Assembly (NCBI GenBank): GCA_009617715.1
Contig: VTFK01000003.1
Span: 372,001-436,000 of the forward strand
Source: Plectrocnemia conspersa
Lineage: Eukaryota > Arthropoda > Insecta > Trichoptera > Polycentropodidae
Reading direction: 5' to 3'
Length of the DNA: 64,000 bases
The first letter of the stretch is position 1, and each line of letters opens with the position of its first letter. The position numbers and the translations under genes are program-made. This document shows positions 36,261-47,550 of the stretch, in pieces. A model generated the notes under the pieces. It saw only the letters and a program-made list of their open reading frames with translations, was not told the origin of the DNA and made no database searches.

Positions 36261-38490
36261 AACCCTAAATGAGCAATAAATCAGACTTTAAAATGTTAAA
36301 TATCGAAACAAACATTTGTAAACGCTTAAACATTAAGTCATATTTCATGCGGCTTGTTAAATTAAAAGAGGCAAACCAAAAATGAGCAATAAATCAAAAT
36401 TATTTCCTATATTTAGCAACGTCATGTTAAATTTTGCGCTTTTAACGCATTGTCTGCTTTTTTTAATTAACGGGTTTCAATGCGGCAAAAAATTAATACT
36501 ACAACGTGAACAAAAAGACGAGCTTCATTGTTGTGCTAGTCCTTGATATCGAAATCCTTTCGTGACCTGACACAAAAAGTTACACGTATGTCGTATTAAA
36601 ATGATTTATCAGAACAGTGTAAAGGGAAATAATAAACTAATTAATAACCATTAAAATAGGACGTATGCACATTAATATTAATCAAAACATTACTTAAATA
36701 ATCAATACTTAAAATCTTGTATTGTTGACACTTTACAATGTGAATAAATCAAGTTTAGTATGTAGTAGACTTATTTCAATACTATTATCAGGAAGTTGTT
36801 TATGTCACATAACTGTGAGAAACTATTTATTATAATAATATGTTCTATTATAGTATAAAAATAAAAATGTAGATACACAATTATTAATTGTTGATTCTTA
36901 AGCCATGCACTAAATTTCCAATCACAATAAATTAAAATCAAACGGGCATAAATCAATTTTCATTGCAATTCGTGGATGTTTTTATTTGTTTTCGACATAC
37001 TTTGAATATAGTAACCACTGCTTATCCGCGACTTTGGTGACCAAGATTTATGACTGCCGGATATTCAAGGCTGTAAGATTAAATATTCCAAAATTAGCTT
37101 TAAATCCTTTAGAATTAATGAGACGTGCTCGAGTTATCGGATCCAAAAAATAAAAATAATTGCTCCTCTCAGACCATTACGTACGTTACGTTTTAATCTA
37201 ACGTTTATGGTGATTTTATAATATATAAAAAAAATACTAAGCGACCTTCGAAAATATATTTATGTTTACGCATACAAAAACCAACGAGAAAAAGTGTTAG
37301 CATGTCACATACAAAATTTATAGTATTTTTTTCCTCTCGAATATATTTTGGGACTCGCGAAGATCCTTTCACATTCTTGACTTCAACCGATCCATTATTT
37401 AAAATATTTCGATGCACAAACTTGCATGAATGTAAAACTTTCTAAGTTATGGGTTTAATAATTTATTTTTTATTTGAAACGCATCTTATTGACTTGTCGT
37501 GATTTATGGACCGTTTAATAATTAATAAATTCGAGCAATTAATAACCAGGTGCTAATGAAATTAAGAAATAGAAGTTTCACAATTTATTATTTATGTTCA
37601 TTTTCATGCTTTTTTATTAAATAATTTAAACCAATCAAAAAATAATCGATCTTGTATTTAATTAAGCGAAACGACCGAGAAAGTGATAACTCAATACGTT
37701 TATGAATACATATGAAATTTTAATTAAATTGCTCAGTGAACATTTCCTTAATTGAACAATTATGGATGTTCACTGAAATTTTCATTACTGCCATATTTAT
37801 TCAACCAATATTTAAAATATTATAATAATAAAATACTGAAATATATTAATCAAAAATTGTCATTTATAATAAAAAGATAATTCATTAGCAACTAAATTTT
37901 TTTCAGTTTATATATAATAAGAGCATGATTTATGATGATAATATGCATTTATCATGCAATATTTATTTAATTTGCTAACAACAGCTTAAAAATAGTCATG
38001 TTTTGCAATATTATAAAACGATATTCAAAGTATAAACAAGCTTAATAATAATTATAATTATTTTTTAATTAGTGTAAAATAATTTATTAAGTACACAAAA
38101 ATTATAGGATAATACCGACAGTTATTTAAGCTTCAAAATAAATAATTTGTGTTCTAATTAGTACCCAAAGTTTTTTTAAATAAATTTATAATTAAAAAAA
38201 TAATATTGGAAAAAAGTAAAAATATAAACGCATTAATAAGTACTTTTTTTAATATAAAATATTGTTTAAGAAATAATTTTATATAGATTAAACAATAAAT
38301 TTAAGGGAAAAAAATTACAAATTTCAGTTTGTAACACTTGATTTTTTAATAAGAAACCCTGCAATAATGTTACATATACATTTTTATTTTTGTGTTAAAT
38401 AAATAAAATAAAGATTTCTTCTTATTAATTATATAGCTAAAATATTTGCTTTATTTTAAAAAAAAAAGTGCTAATGACATACAATTTAAT
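36261..38490. other. Mostly AT-rich, gene-free stretch
   Basis: Mixed composition to about 37200, then AT-rich. No gene, RNA or repeat stands out. Short frames at 36771-36956 and 37205-37417 on the minus strand are not believable as genes. Confidence 0.45.
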
Positions 38491-38530
38491 TTGTTTATTT
38501 ACACAATTTCTCAATTGTGTAAATAAACAA
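38491..38530. repeat. Perfect hairpin, 18-bp arms with 4-nt loop
   Basis: TTGTTTATTTACACAATT (38491-38508) is the exact reverse complement of 38513-38530, with loop TCTC. It resembles the other short-loop hairpins in the window in form but not in sequence. Confidence 0.9.
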
Positions 38531-38807
38531 GACGTTATACTTATGTTTTTTAGTATATTACCTATTTCTACCTGGAAAAATTCTTTAATTGACAATTTTT
38601 TATCATTTTTTAGTCATTAAAAATATATGCTATATACTTTTAACTAAACTAAATTTTATAAAATATTAAAATAAAAACATTTTTAAAAATGTTTATTTAA
38701 TTTTTGTATGTCAAATTCCATTCTAAGCTTAATGTCTTAATAATAAAAAACAGATTAACAATTTCCTATACATTAAAAATTAATTTTTATTACTTTAACC
38801 CTAAAAT
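38531..38807. other. AT-rich spacer
   Basis: No feature is supported. Confidence 0.4.
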
Positions 38808-38986
<179 letters not shown>

Positions 38987-39131
38987 AGAGAAGAAAGAGT
39001 ATATACATACATACATATGGTTAATACTCTAGGGACATATATATATGGAATCAAAAAATACCACACGGAACCAAAAAATATCCGATATATATAAATATTA
39101 ATATAATATATTAGCGAAAACGCATTCAACC

Positions 39132-39137
<6 letters not shown>

Positions 39138-39225
<88 letters not shown>

Positions 39226-39228
39226 CTA

Positions 39229-39267
<39 letters not shown>
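39138..39267. repeat. Long interrupted (TA)n microsatellite, tract 2
   Basis: About 130 bp of TA repeats with one central interruption, TATAGCTAGCATAT. The 157-bp spacer between the two tracts contains near-duplicate phrases CACGGAACCAAAAAATA and ATGGAATCAAAAAATA, suggesting local slippage. Confidence 0.95.
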
Positions 39268-39271
<4 letters not shown>

Positions 39272-40059
39272 AAAATACAACCTAAAAAAATATAAAACAT
39301 GGTAATTATAACTAACCATGTTTAAACAAGACCTTTAACTTTCAAATATCAAATATATAGTTTGACAATAAAAAGTAATAATACAAATAAATTATTAGCA
39401 TAAAAAAATCAATACAAATCAATATTTTCAATTGTCATTGGTTCGACACTACAAAACGAACGCACTTATAAAAATAAATCACCGGTTTCGCATACGTGCA
39501 ATTGAAAAAAAATATGCAAACTGGGGATTTGACCAACCACAACACGCAAAGATAAATCGTCCGAAAATGTCATCGTTCAAACATCGGGGATAAATTTAGT
39601 CAATTAGAGGTCATTTTTTTAAATGGAGCACGCGATACAGGAAATGTCTTTTGTGTGCATTTTTTTTTGTTGATTTTATGGATATGTTAGTGGCAATGCA
39701 TTAAATACAGACGAAGCATCAGGTTTAGATGTTTTTAAATATTTTAATATTTTCGAAGCATCATAAGAAAATTTTCTATTCAACTACTTAAGAAAAAAAA
39801 ATTGAAAAAAAATTAATTCATAGATATATATTTTTTTTATTCATAAGACACTTTTCTCATGTGTCCATTTCCACTAACACTTTTTTAAAATTTAGAAAAA
39901 AAAATATTTGATTATTTTTTCATAAATAAACTATGCATTATTTTTGAAAATCAAGATGTAATTGTAATTATTACAAAAATAATTTAAAAAAAAATAGAAA
40001 CTTCCCACAAAGTCTGAATCACTCACACTTCCACTAGCAGTATCTCACACAATAATAAA
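39268..40059. other. AT-rich stretch
   Basis: A mildly GC-richer part lies at 39430-39600. No gene is seen. Confidence 0.4.
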
Positions 40060-40330
40060 TGTATATATTTAGACGCGTCAACGCGGCAGCCAGCCAACGC
40101 GAGCAAAAAGCGACAGCTATTTCGAAAAAGAGGTCCTGACCACCCGTCTCGAAGGTGCGAGTCTCCAAGGTGAGGTTAAAGTCATTAAACGACCACTGTC
40201 GTTGCCGTTGCATTCGACTTGTCAACCCACGAAGACAACTGGCTGATGATTAACTGCTTCGGGAGACTTGCACGATCCATTCGTGTCGCTACGGATAATG
40301 ACAAAAAGATTAAGTTCACTCGGCGATACG
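40060..40330. other. GC-richer block, candidate conserved element
   Basis: Raised GC with CG-rich words ('cgcgtcaacgcggcagccag'). Short frames of about 62 codons run on both strands. A donor-like CCAAGGTGAGG at about 40167-40177 has no partner acceptor. Confidence 0.3.
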
Positions 40331-41673
40331 TACTACATCCTACATGTGTTTATTTTGCTTGTTTTTTATTGGGAAATTAATACGTTAACGATAATTGATT
40401 TGTGTTATTCTTGCTCAAGTGGATATAACTGGGAGTATTATTATTATTTGTGTTAATTAAATTGTAATTAACTAGCTGTAATTTTAATACACGATAAAAA
40501 ATGAGGCGTGGATATTGTTACTAAAATATATATGAATACTACCGTAGACTTATTTTAATGTGTTTTTTAATTCACTCATTATCGATGATAATTAAGGATT
40601 GGAATACCGGTACTACCGGTATCACAAAATTAAATACCAGTAGCACCAAATTTTTTTTTGAAAACGATAACGCTTATATTGCTTAAAAGCAAGAGCGTAG
40701 AATTAAACGGTGCTCATTCTAGGGAATTAACCTAAGTAGTAATATCAAAGTAAAATAATATTATCCCTATTAGTCCAAAAGTTACCTATGCAAAAAATTT
40801 CACTGGCCGATATTTTTGCGCAATTTTATAAAATTTAATTTAACATGTTCGATATGTTTGTATTGTTGTATATGTAAGACGTGTCAACAAAAAATTAATA
40901 CATCTGCTTTATCTCAAAAAAATCTAACGTTACTTAGAAGTTTCCAGTAATTCTGACATGTAACACAAAAATGAACGCGCCCTTTTTTGTGATAGGGATG
41001 GCTGGCGAAATGAAAACAAAACCAGGTATTGCATACTTGCATGAAATTCTTTCTACTATTTGTACAGTTTCATCTCAATTCAGACATAATTTTATACAAA
41101 TAGTTCACAGAATATGCTTTACCAATCATTAATGTTAAATATTAGCACTAAATGAGTTTTGATATTCATATTAAAATAAAAAAATTGCGCGAAATTTATT
41201 AGAAAATAATGCAAGGTAATTTTTTCTGTTACTAACTAAAATATATTGTATTAAACGATATAATTTAAATAAGCTGTAATTAAAATATTGATACTTGATT
41301 TATATTTCATTTTTTTAAGTAAATAAATATAAAAAATATTGTTGTAACTAAATATTAATATTTTTTATTACCACCCATCACTGAGAATCGCGAAAAATCA
41401 GATAATTTATTTAAAAATATAAATCAACGATTTTTCCAGAAAGAAAATTTGCACGTTTTAGGTCAAATTATTTGGGACAAAAGTGCAGCAGTTTTTTTAT
41501 TGTATAATATTTACACAAACATTTATAATAAAAAAATTTTTTTTTTAGCATGGGTACAAATAAATAAGTATATAAGAAATACGTCTTTCGAAAATAAATA
41601 TCTGCAATAATTAAAATAAAATAATATAAATAAAGCACATCTCCATAGCAAAAATGTTATTGAGATGTGTACG
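40331..41673. other. AT-rich stretch with a hAT-like terminal motif
   Basis: Near 40599-40650, 'ggaataccggtactaccggt' followed by 'aataccagtagcacc' resembles subterminal palindromic words of some hAT elements. I found no partner end, so no element is called. Confidence 0.3.
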
Positions 41674-41880
41674 ATATTACACTATGTTTTAAAAATATGA
41701 TCGCTATCCTTATGAATATTACTATGCATTTTAATATAAAAGGGCTGATTAAAGTATATTCAAACCAAATTTTGTTCAATAGGAGAGCGCAAAATCACTT
41801 CTCAGAAGGCAAAAATTCACGTCAAAAGCCTTAAAATCGTGTCGGCGCCGTCGCAGTGGTAACGCTCGGTAATGAGCGAG
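41674..41880 (+). repeat. Dispersed repeat family A, copy 4
   Basis: This copy starts 'atattacactatgttttaaa', continues 'caaaccaaattttgttcaat' and 'aggagagcgcaaaat', then the core 'cacttctcagaaggcaaaaa' and the tail 'cgtgtcggcgccgtcgcagt' and AACGCTCGGTAATGAGCG. The last 16 bases form a small hairpin. It aligns along its whole length with copy 5 at 53475. Confidence 0.85.
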
Positions 41881-41967
41881 TTTTTATACCATTTACCACT
41901 TTTAAAATTTTTTATCATCAGTGTACATAGATAAACGCATATATTTTATTTTTGGATATAAAATAAA

Positions 41968-42086
41968 GGGGGACCCGACAAAGCCGCGCCGACTAAGCCG
42001 CCCCGACATAGCCGCGCAAGACAATCCCGCCCAATACAACCCCGACATTGCCGCGACGATAAAGCCGCGCCGACATTGCCGCGCAA
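41968..42086 (+). repeat. GC-rich tandem array, units like CGACATAGCCGCGC (left arm)
   Basis: Units of 13-15 bp vary around GACAAAGCCGCGC, CGACTAAGCCGCCC, CGACATAGCCGCGC and AAGACAATCCCGCCC. This extremely GC-rich patch in AT-rich DNA reappears in inverted orientation at 43021-43074. The pair probably marks the ends of an about 1.1-kb element (41968-43074) of an unidentified class. No transposase is present between them. Confidence 0.8.
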
Positions 42087-42349
42087 ATAAAAATTATAAA
42101 ATTGAATAAAATGAAAGAAAATGATTTTTTTAATTCTAATTATTTTGTTTTGTGGACAGCTCTATCACTAGTGATTCGCTTTTTGAACAGTTAGTCATAG
42201 ATTGGATGATGCTGAACAAAATATACCGAAATGAAAATAAATCAATACAATATCATTAAAAAAAGGTTAGGTTGTTTGGTTCTACAGTAAAAGTCGGCGC
42301 AAGCGGTAGCGAGACGCCTCTTTTTCCTATATATATTTGTAATTATTAA

Positions 42350-42983
42350 CCCCTTAAGTGGATATGTCGTATATATCCATCATGACAAAAGTTCTTGCAA
42401 AGTAGGTATGACGGATATATCCGCATTTTGAAAATTTGTGCAAAACACAATGGAAACGACGGATATGTCCGCTTGCGGCGTTGTTTACGTTAGATGTATG
42501 AATGATTCATCTCGGGAACCGACTTGTTCGAACTTGATGATGTCAGTGTGTGTCAAACGATCGTAGAGGTTTCACAGATTTGGTTTGTTCAGTTCATATT
42601 GTTCGTTTTATTTTTACATATTTTTTAGTTGTAAGTTGGTTGCAATAAATAATAATATTATTCAGAATAGTAATATTAATGCGCGGTACGGCAATTGGGC
42701 GACGGAAAAAATGTTTTGATACGCTTTGCTTTTTATTGTGAATATTAATAAAATAAAAAAAGGGAAGAGAAGTTAAGAAGATCTAAAACCGCAAAACCTT
42801 TACATTTAGTAGAAGCACATTTTTCGTCATTTATTCCGCCGACGACATAAAAAAGCCTACAAAACGATGTGTACTGTGTTATAAAAAAGAAATATTTTTT
42901 TGCTGTGTATATATTCACTAGCGGCAAAAAGTTCGTGTCATTGCGGATCATACTTTTAACAGTGAAGCATAACATTGAAGGGG
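42350..42983. mobile_element. piggyBac-type MITE with TTAA target duplications
   Basis: The element is bounded by TTAA at 42346-42349 and 42984-42987. Its ends are CCCCTTAAGTGG on the left and the complement of CCCCTTCAATG on the right. The left subterminal region repeats ACGGATATATCCGC and ACGGATATGTCCGC. TTAA duplications with short C-rich termini are the mark of the piggyBac superfamily. At 634 bp and with no transposase frame it is non-autonomous. It is nested between the inverted GC-rich arrays and is thus younger than them. Confidence 0.85.
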
Positions 42984-43020
42984 TTAATAAATAAAAACCA
43001 TGTTATAAAATGAATTTTGT

Positions 43021-43074
43021 TTTGACTTTGCGCGGCTATGTCGGCGCGGGATTGTCCTGCGCGGCTTTGTCAAA
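43021..43074 (-). repeat. GC-rich tandem array, inverted partner (right arm)
   Basis: Read on the minus strand it gives GACAAAGCCGCGC, AGGACAATCCCGCGC, CGACATAGCCGCGC. These are the same units as the left arm at 41968-42086 but in opposite orientation. The right arm is shorter (about 54 bp against 119 bp). Confidence 0.85.
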
Positions 43075-43232
43075 CTGTTTAAGTGATATTTTATGATTAA
43101 ATAAGCACAAATGATAAGTGCCAAAATAAAGAGAAACGGCCCGATAAATCTTTTCTGGGGAACTCCAGCATTTACGCGTTTTCAAGTGTTCATTATTGAG
43201 TGAAATAACAGCTTTTACTATGTATCGAAAGC

Positions 43233-43290
43233 TTTTTTATATCTGTTAGTGATAAGTGATTTTTTTTTATATCTGTTAGTGATAAGTGAT
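43233..43290. repeat. Perfect 28-bp tandem duplication, period 30
   Basis: 'ttttttatatctgttagtga' followed by TAAGTGAT is repeated without change at 43233 and 43263. Confidence 0.9.
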
Positions 43291-43739
43291 TTTCGCAAAA
43301 GCCAAATTGTTCAATAATAATTTTAGACCCCAGAGATTCTATCAAACGTACATATTATTTTTTAAATATTTTACTAAATAGCAGTAATAAACTAATAATG
43401 TAGGAAGTTGTATTAAGTCTACCATTATAGTTTTTTTATTTAATTATTATAGTAAAATATATTAAATGTATACTTTTAGTATTTTCTATTTTTTAGAATA
43501 TTAATATATTCCTAGAATTATAACCTAATTATTTTGTACATATTTTTAAATAATGTTTAATTCCATACGATAAATCACAATAATGGCTTAATTATTGTTC
43601 AATTATAAACAGGTATTTAATCAAGATTTTATAGTTAAATATTTAACAAGATAATGATCACAAAAAACTGTTTGATAGGAACTCGAAGCGTACGCAATTA
43701 TGAACAAATTCTCAGAATAGTTTCTTCACAAATCTAACC
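43291..43739. other. AT-rich spacer
   Basis: No feature is supported. Confidence 0.4.
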
Positions 43740-44400
43740 TCAGATTGTAAACACAGCGTTTTCTTTGATTAACTCTTACGGTTAAAGTGCCGCCTCCGCG
43801 TATTAAAAACACAAGCGCATAAAAAAATACGCATCTTTAGATTGAGATAAAAAAATAACTCGATTGTTACGCACGTGCTTTGTGAAAGTTTTCGCATTTC
43901 CAATACAATTAAATATAAATTTATGTCAGCACACGCGTACTTTAATTGATAAGGTTTTGTTTTTAAGCTTGAGTTAAATAAATAAATTTACGTTTATATT
44001 AATAATAAATATAAAATTCCGTTAGGCAATTCCGCGTTAAAGCTCTTTGTTTAATAAATCCCGCATTGACCAATTGACAATGGGGATTTATCTGTGGTCT
44101 TCGCGGAGCTTTCACCGGATCAAGATGACATGCTCTTATATAATATAAAATAAAAGGTATATGTATGTTTATAACATAAAAGCATTGGCGACTTATGATC
44201 CCTTGTCGGGTCACTTAAATATTTGTCACGATGTCCATTACTTTGGTGGCGATAAGCAATCGCGGCGTGTTTTTAATGCTGACGATGATTGGGGATTTTT
44301 TTTTTTATCCTCGTTGCATTATTGCTATTTGGCGACTTTGATGTTGTTGCATAACGGTCGCTTAACGAGCGTGAGACTCTAAAATGAACTTGGTTATTGT
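43740..44400. other. GC-richer block, candidate regulatory region
   Basis: Raised GC in patches, highest at 44190-44385. The SOX-like arrangement CATTGACCAATTGACAATGG lies near 44065. Frames of about 70 codons cross on both strands without a recognised domain. Confidence 0.35.
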
Positions 44401-44597
44401 CCGATTAATAAAGTTAGATAATTGCCGATTTATTACTAATTATTAGTTAAACGTGGAAGAGTTAATTGTGATTTTTATTTGGACAAAAACATTTCTTTAT
44501 ATTTTTTTTTCTCTCACTTGAGAAAGAAAAATAAAAATAATAGATAGGAAGTCTCCCACTGAAAGCTTTCTTCAAATAATTAATTTAATATTTTTAG

Positions 44598-44854
44598 ATT
44601 CTCACAGCAATCATTGAAAACATCTTTATGTTTGGCAAGCTCGTTGAGAAGCTTGTGCAAGAAGATGCTCTTCAAGCGTCCTGGCCGCAATGGGCAAGAA
44701 GAAAGGACGTGATCGCGACTCTGTAGCTCACATACCGCCTCTTAGCAAATTTAACAAGTGCTTCATTGTGTATACGCTACCCCGAGAATACAATGAATTG
44801 TATTCCAACGCTTCTAGCAAAAATGCACTAGAATACAAACTCTTGAGCAACTAG
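44598..44854 (+). CDS. Exon-like segment with a 54-codon small ORF
   Basis: A short GC-richer segment follows a TTTTTAG acceptor-like site. Two good frames overlap in it. One is open from 44598 to 44726 (MFGKLVEKLVQEDALQASW after an internal ATG at 44638). The other starts at an ATG at 44690 with G at -3 and G at +4 and runs 54 codons (MGKKKGRDRDSVAHIPPLSK, later VYTLPREYNELYSNASSKN) to TAG at 44852-44854. AATAAA words follow within 30 bp. I recognise neither protein. It could be a small-protein gene, a terminal exon, or a relic of a mobile element. Confidence 0.35.
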
Positions 44855-46019
44855 GATATTAATTATATATAGTTAAAAAAATAATAAAACAATAAATAGA
44901 TCCTTAAAAGAACATATGCAAATTAAATTGAGATTAGTGTAAGAAAATATTTAAAAGAAAAATATGGATTTTTTAACCGAGATGTTAAAATCTGTTTTTT
45001 TATTTTATTTATAAATAAATTTAATAATAAAATATTGCTTATTATTTTATCAACAAAATGGTTTATAAGACCTAAAGATATTAAATCTCTTGCACCCCAA
45101 AACTATTTTTTAACTTTAAATGAAATATTTAGAATAAATAAATCACTATAAATACCACATGAACATTAAAAATAAAAAATGCATATTTCATTATCATAAA
45201 CAAGCTATTATATTAAAATAATCATGATAGGTTATTTAATACAATTTATAAATTAATATATTCCTAATATATAATCGATTAATATTTATTTTATCTATAA
45301 TTAAATCTGACTACTATCTTGTAATACAATAAAATAAAGTTCTTAAAAATTATTATTAATTAAGCTAAAAATTAAATAAAAATAATTTTATTGAATTAAT
45401 ACGCGATATTTTAACCTACATTTCCAGATAATATGATACACACTTAATTACTATATTAACACACATTCTTAAACAGCATCATTTACACACATAAACGCCG
45501 TTTAGAGTTTCGAAGGCCGTCGCGATACTACGCTGTAGAGTACATAAAAAATTAAGAGCTTTTGAAAGTATTATATATAATACAGATCCTTAAATTTATA
45601 ACATACATTAAAATGCATATAAGCGATCGATATTCTGACCTTTTGCATTAACGTTTTTAATCCTTTTATTATCGTATATAGATAGCGGCAATACGTTAAC
45701 ACTTAAAATAATAATTTGATGGATAACTGTAATTAGGGAGGTAATTTCATTAATATTATTAGGTACATTATCACGCTAAGTATAAAAATCGTGAGCGTAA
45801 TGTAATAAACACTTTATTGTAGCTTCTCGTGAGAGGTTCTCCTTGTATTTTTTTTTGTGCTGTATCTAATAAATGCATAATGAACACTGAAATAACACTT
45901 TGCTTAATGAGTAGATTAACACTATGTACGCTCGCTTGAAATATATCATAATATTAAATAGATGCTAAAAAACTGCACGCTTCTTAATGCGAACGCAGTT
46001 TAATTAATGGGCCATTTAG
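44855..46019. other. AT-rich stretch
   Basis: No gene is seen. A GC-richer word cluster at about 45495-45545 is too short to interpret. Confidence 0.4.
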
Positions 46020-46030
46020 CATCACGATTT

Positions 46031-46154
46031 ATGTTACAGAGGATGCTGAGAGCAGCTGGTAATTGCAGCATCCGACGACACTTTAATTTTCTCATCTCAA
46101 GACGGCGTACACGTGTAATCTGTCCAAAATGAAGAGTTCATCTGGTGTAGGAAG
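46031..46154 (+). CDS. Candidate 5' exon ending at a consensus donor
   Basis: A GC-richer segment carries a 33-codon frame (46031-46132, MLQRMLRAAGNCSIRRHF). Its TGA overlaps a second ATG at 46129 in the context CCAAAATGA. The second frame reads MKSSSGVG and then AG, directly abutting a GTAAGTTT donor at 46155. The upstream frame would act as an overlapping uORF. The donor leaves phase 2, which is compatible with the acceptor at 47507. The donor and start context are visible; the gene model is inferred. Confidence 0.35.
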
Positions 46155-46619
46155 GTAAGTTTATATGACAATTCAACGGTTCTTGTTTAGATTTAATTGC
46201 CGGTTAAGTAATAATGGGAAAATGCATTTTAATAGGCTCTGTGAATGCTGAACATTCGTCGACTATGCTACTACACTTCACAATAATGAAGTCATTCTTG
46301 TAAAAAGACACATACACATACGCTAATGGCTTGTTCGTGTCTAGTTAAGATATGTTCAGATGTCTCCGTTTCGAACGTGATCAAATGATCTTAGACATTT
46401 TGCGATTGTTGTTTATTTTTTTGCGAAGTAAAATTCACATATGAGTAGAAGCATAATTTAAGAGAATAAAGTTGTTGGAAAACTATTCCATGTACTGTGA
46501 GATAATTTTGTATTCTTGTTACATGTATTTCAATCTATAAAAACTGTTTTTATCTAGTACGTGTTTTGATATAATAGATATATTGAATTGTTATTGTATA
46601 TAAAAATAACTCTTTTATA

Positions 46620-46664
46620 GGACACAGGTTGCATATGTTTTATATTCATATGCAACCTGTGTCC
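46620..46664. repeat. Perfect hairpin, 18-bp arms with 9-nt loop
   Basis: GGACACAGGTTGCATATG (46620-46637) is the exact reverse complement of 46647-46664. Flanking CTCTTTTATA and TTAAAAAGAG extend the pairing imperfectly. The arm and loop word 'gttgcatatgttttatattc' recurs as 'gttacatatgttttatattc' at about 46680-46699, so inverted and direct copies lie side by side. Confidence 0.9.
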
Positions 46665-46699
46665 TTAAAAAGAGTGTTCAGTTACATATGTTTTATATT

Positions 46700-47507
46700 C
46701 AATTAATTAGAGCTATTATATACTATGTGATATAAATACTTTACCAAAAAGTATGGCATTCAAAAATCACTAAGGCAAGATAATGTGTTAATAAATATGC
46801 ATTATTTTAAATAATATTTATAAATATTATTTAAAATTAAAAGTACTATATATATATATTTTTTTTTTAAATAGACCTGGTCTAATTTTCTGTGGTTTTA
46901 CGAATACTGGTAATTTAATCGTTAACGTCTCCAGTTAACCTATGGTTGATCTCAAAAAAAAGAATTGGCTAAAATATTGCTCGATTTTTTCTTTTTAAAA
47001 TATTTAAAGAAATTCAGTTTCATATGATAAAACATTTAAAAACTAGATGTTTACTTTTGGTGTTTTTACATTAAAAACCGTTGAGTAATACATAATATTT
47101 ATTCCCGAGTTGGTTATTTTTTAGGGGTTTTGGAAGCTGTATTACTTTATTAATTTACAATTAGATTAAGCACATTCTACAATATAAGTTAAACGTTATT
47201 ATCTTGTAGACTAAATATTATTTATTTGTGCTTTTAATCTTCATTGTAAGTTAAAAACTATTATGTAATAAGTTAAAAAAATATTTATCTTCGCTTTGAT
47301 TTTCTTAATCTACCATAAAAGATTACCTAAGCTAGATTAAAATATTTAATTGGAGTTCTGTCAACTTAGCATTTTAGTAAAATAAAAGTAACGTCTATAT
47401 AAAACTATTACATTTAATAGATCTAATTATTTTACGTAATTTATATAGGCAAAAAAGCTAAATAAAAAATATATTGAATTGCTACTTATTCTTGAATTTT
47501 TTTTCAG
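46700..47507. other. AT-rich stretch, possible intron
   Basis: If the exons at 46129 and 47508 are real, this is intron 1. It ends with a strong pyrimidine tract GAATTTTTTTTCAG at 47494-47507. No other feature is seen. Confidence 0.3.
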
Positions 47508-47550
47508 CGAAATATTAAATAATGATTTCTCGCTGTATGAGAAATTTTAA
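47508..47550 (+). CDS. Candidate small terminal exon
   Basis: After a strong acceptor (TTTTTTTTCAG) a short frame in the phase left by the 46154 donor reads EILNNDFSLYEKF and stops with TAA. Joining the two exons would give only 22 residues, so either more exons exist, the transcript is non-coding, or the pairing is chance. The phase match alone has a one-in-three chance. Confidence 0.2.

Noticed and set aside
40599..40650. Palindromic TACCGGTACTACCGGTA cluster like a hAT end
   Set aside because: No partner terminus or 8-bp target duplication could be found.
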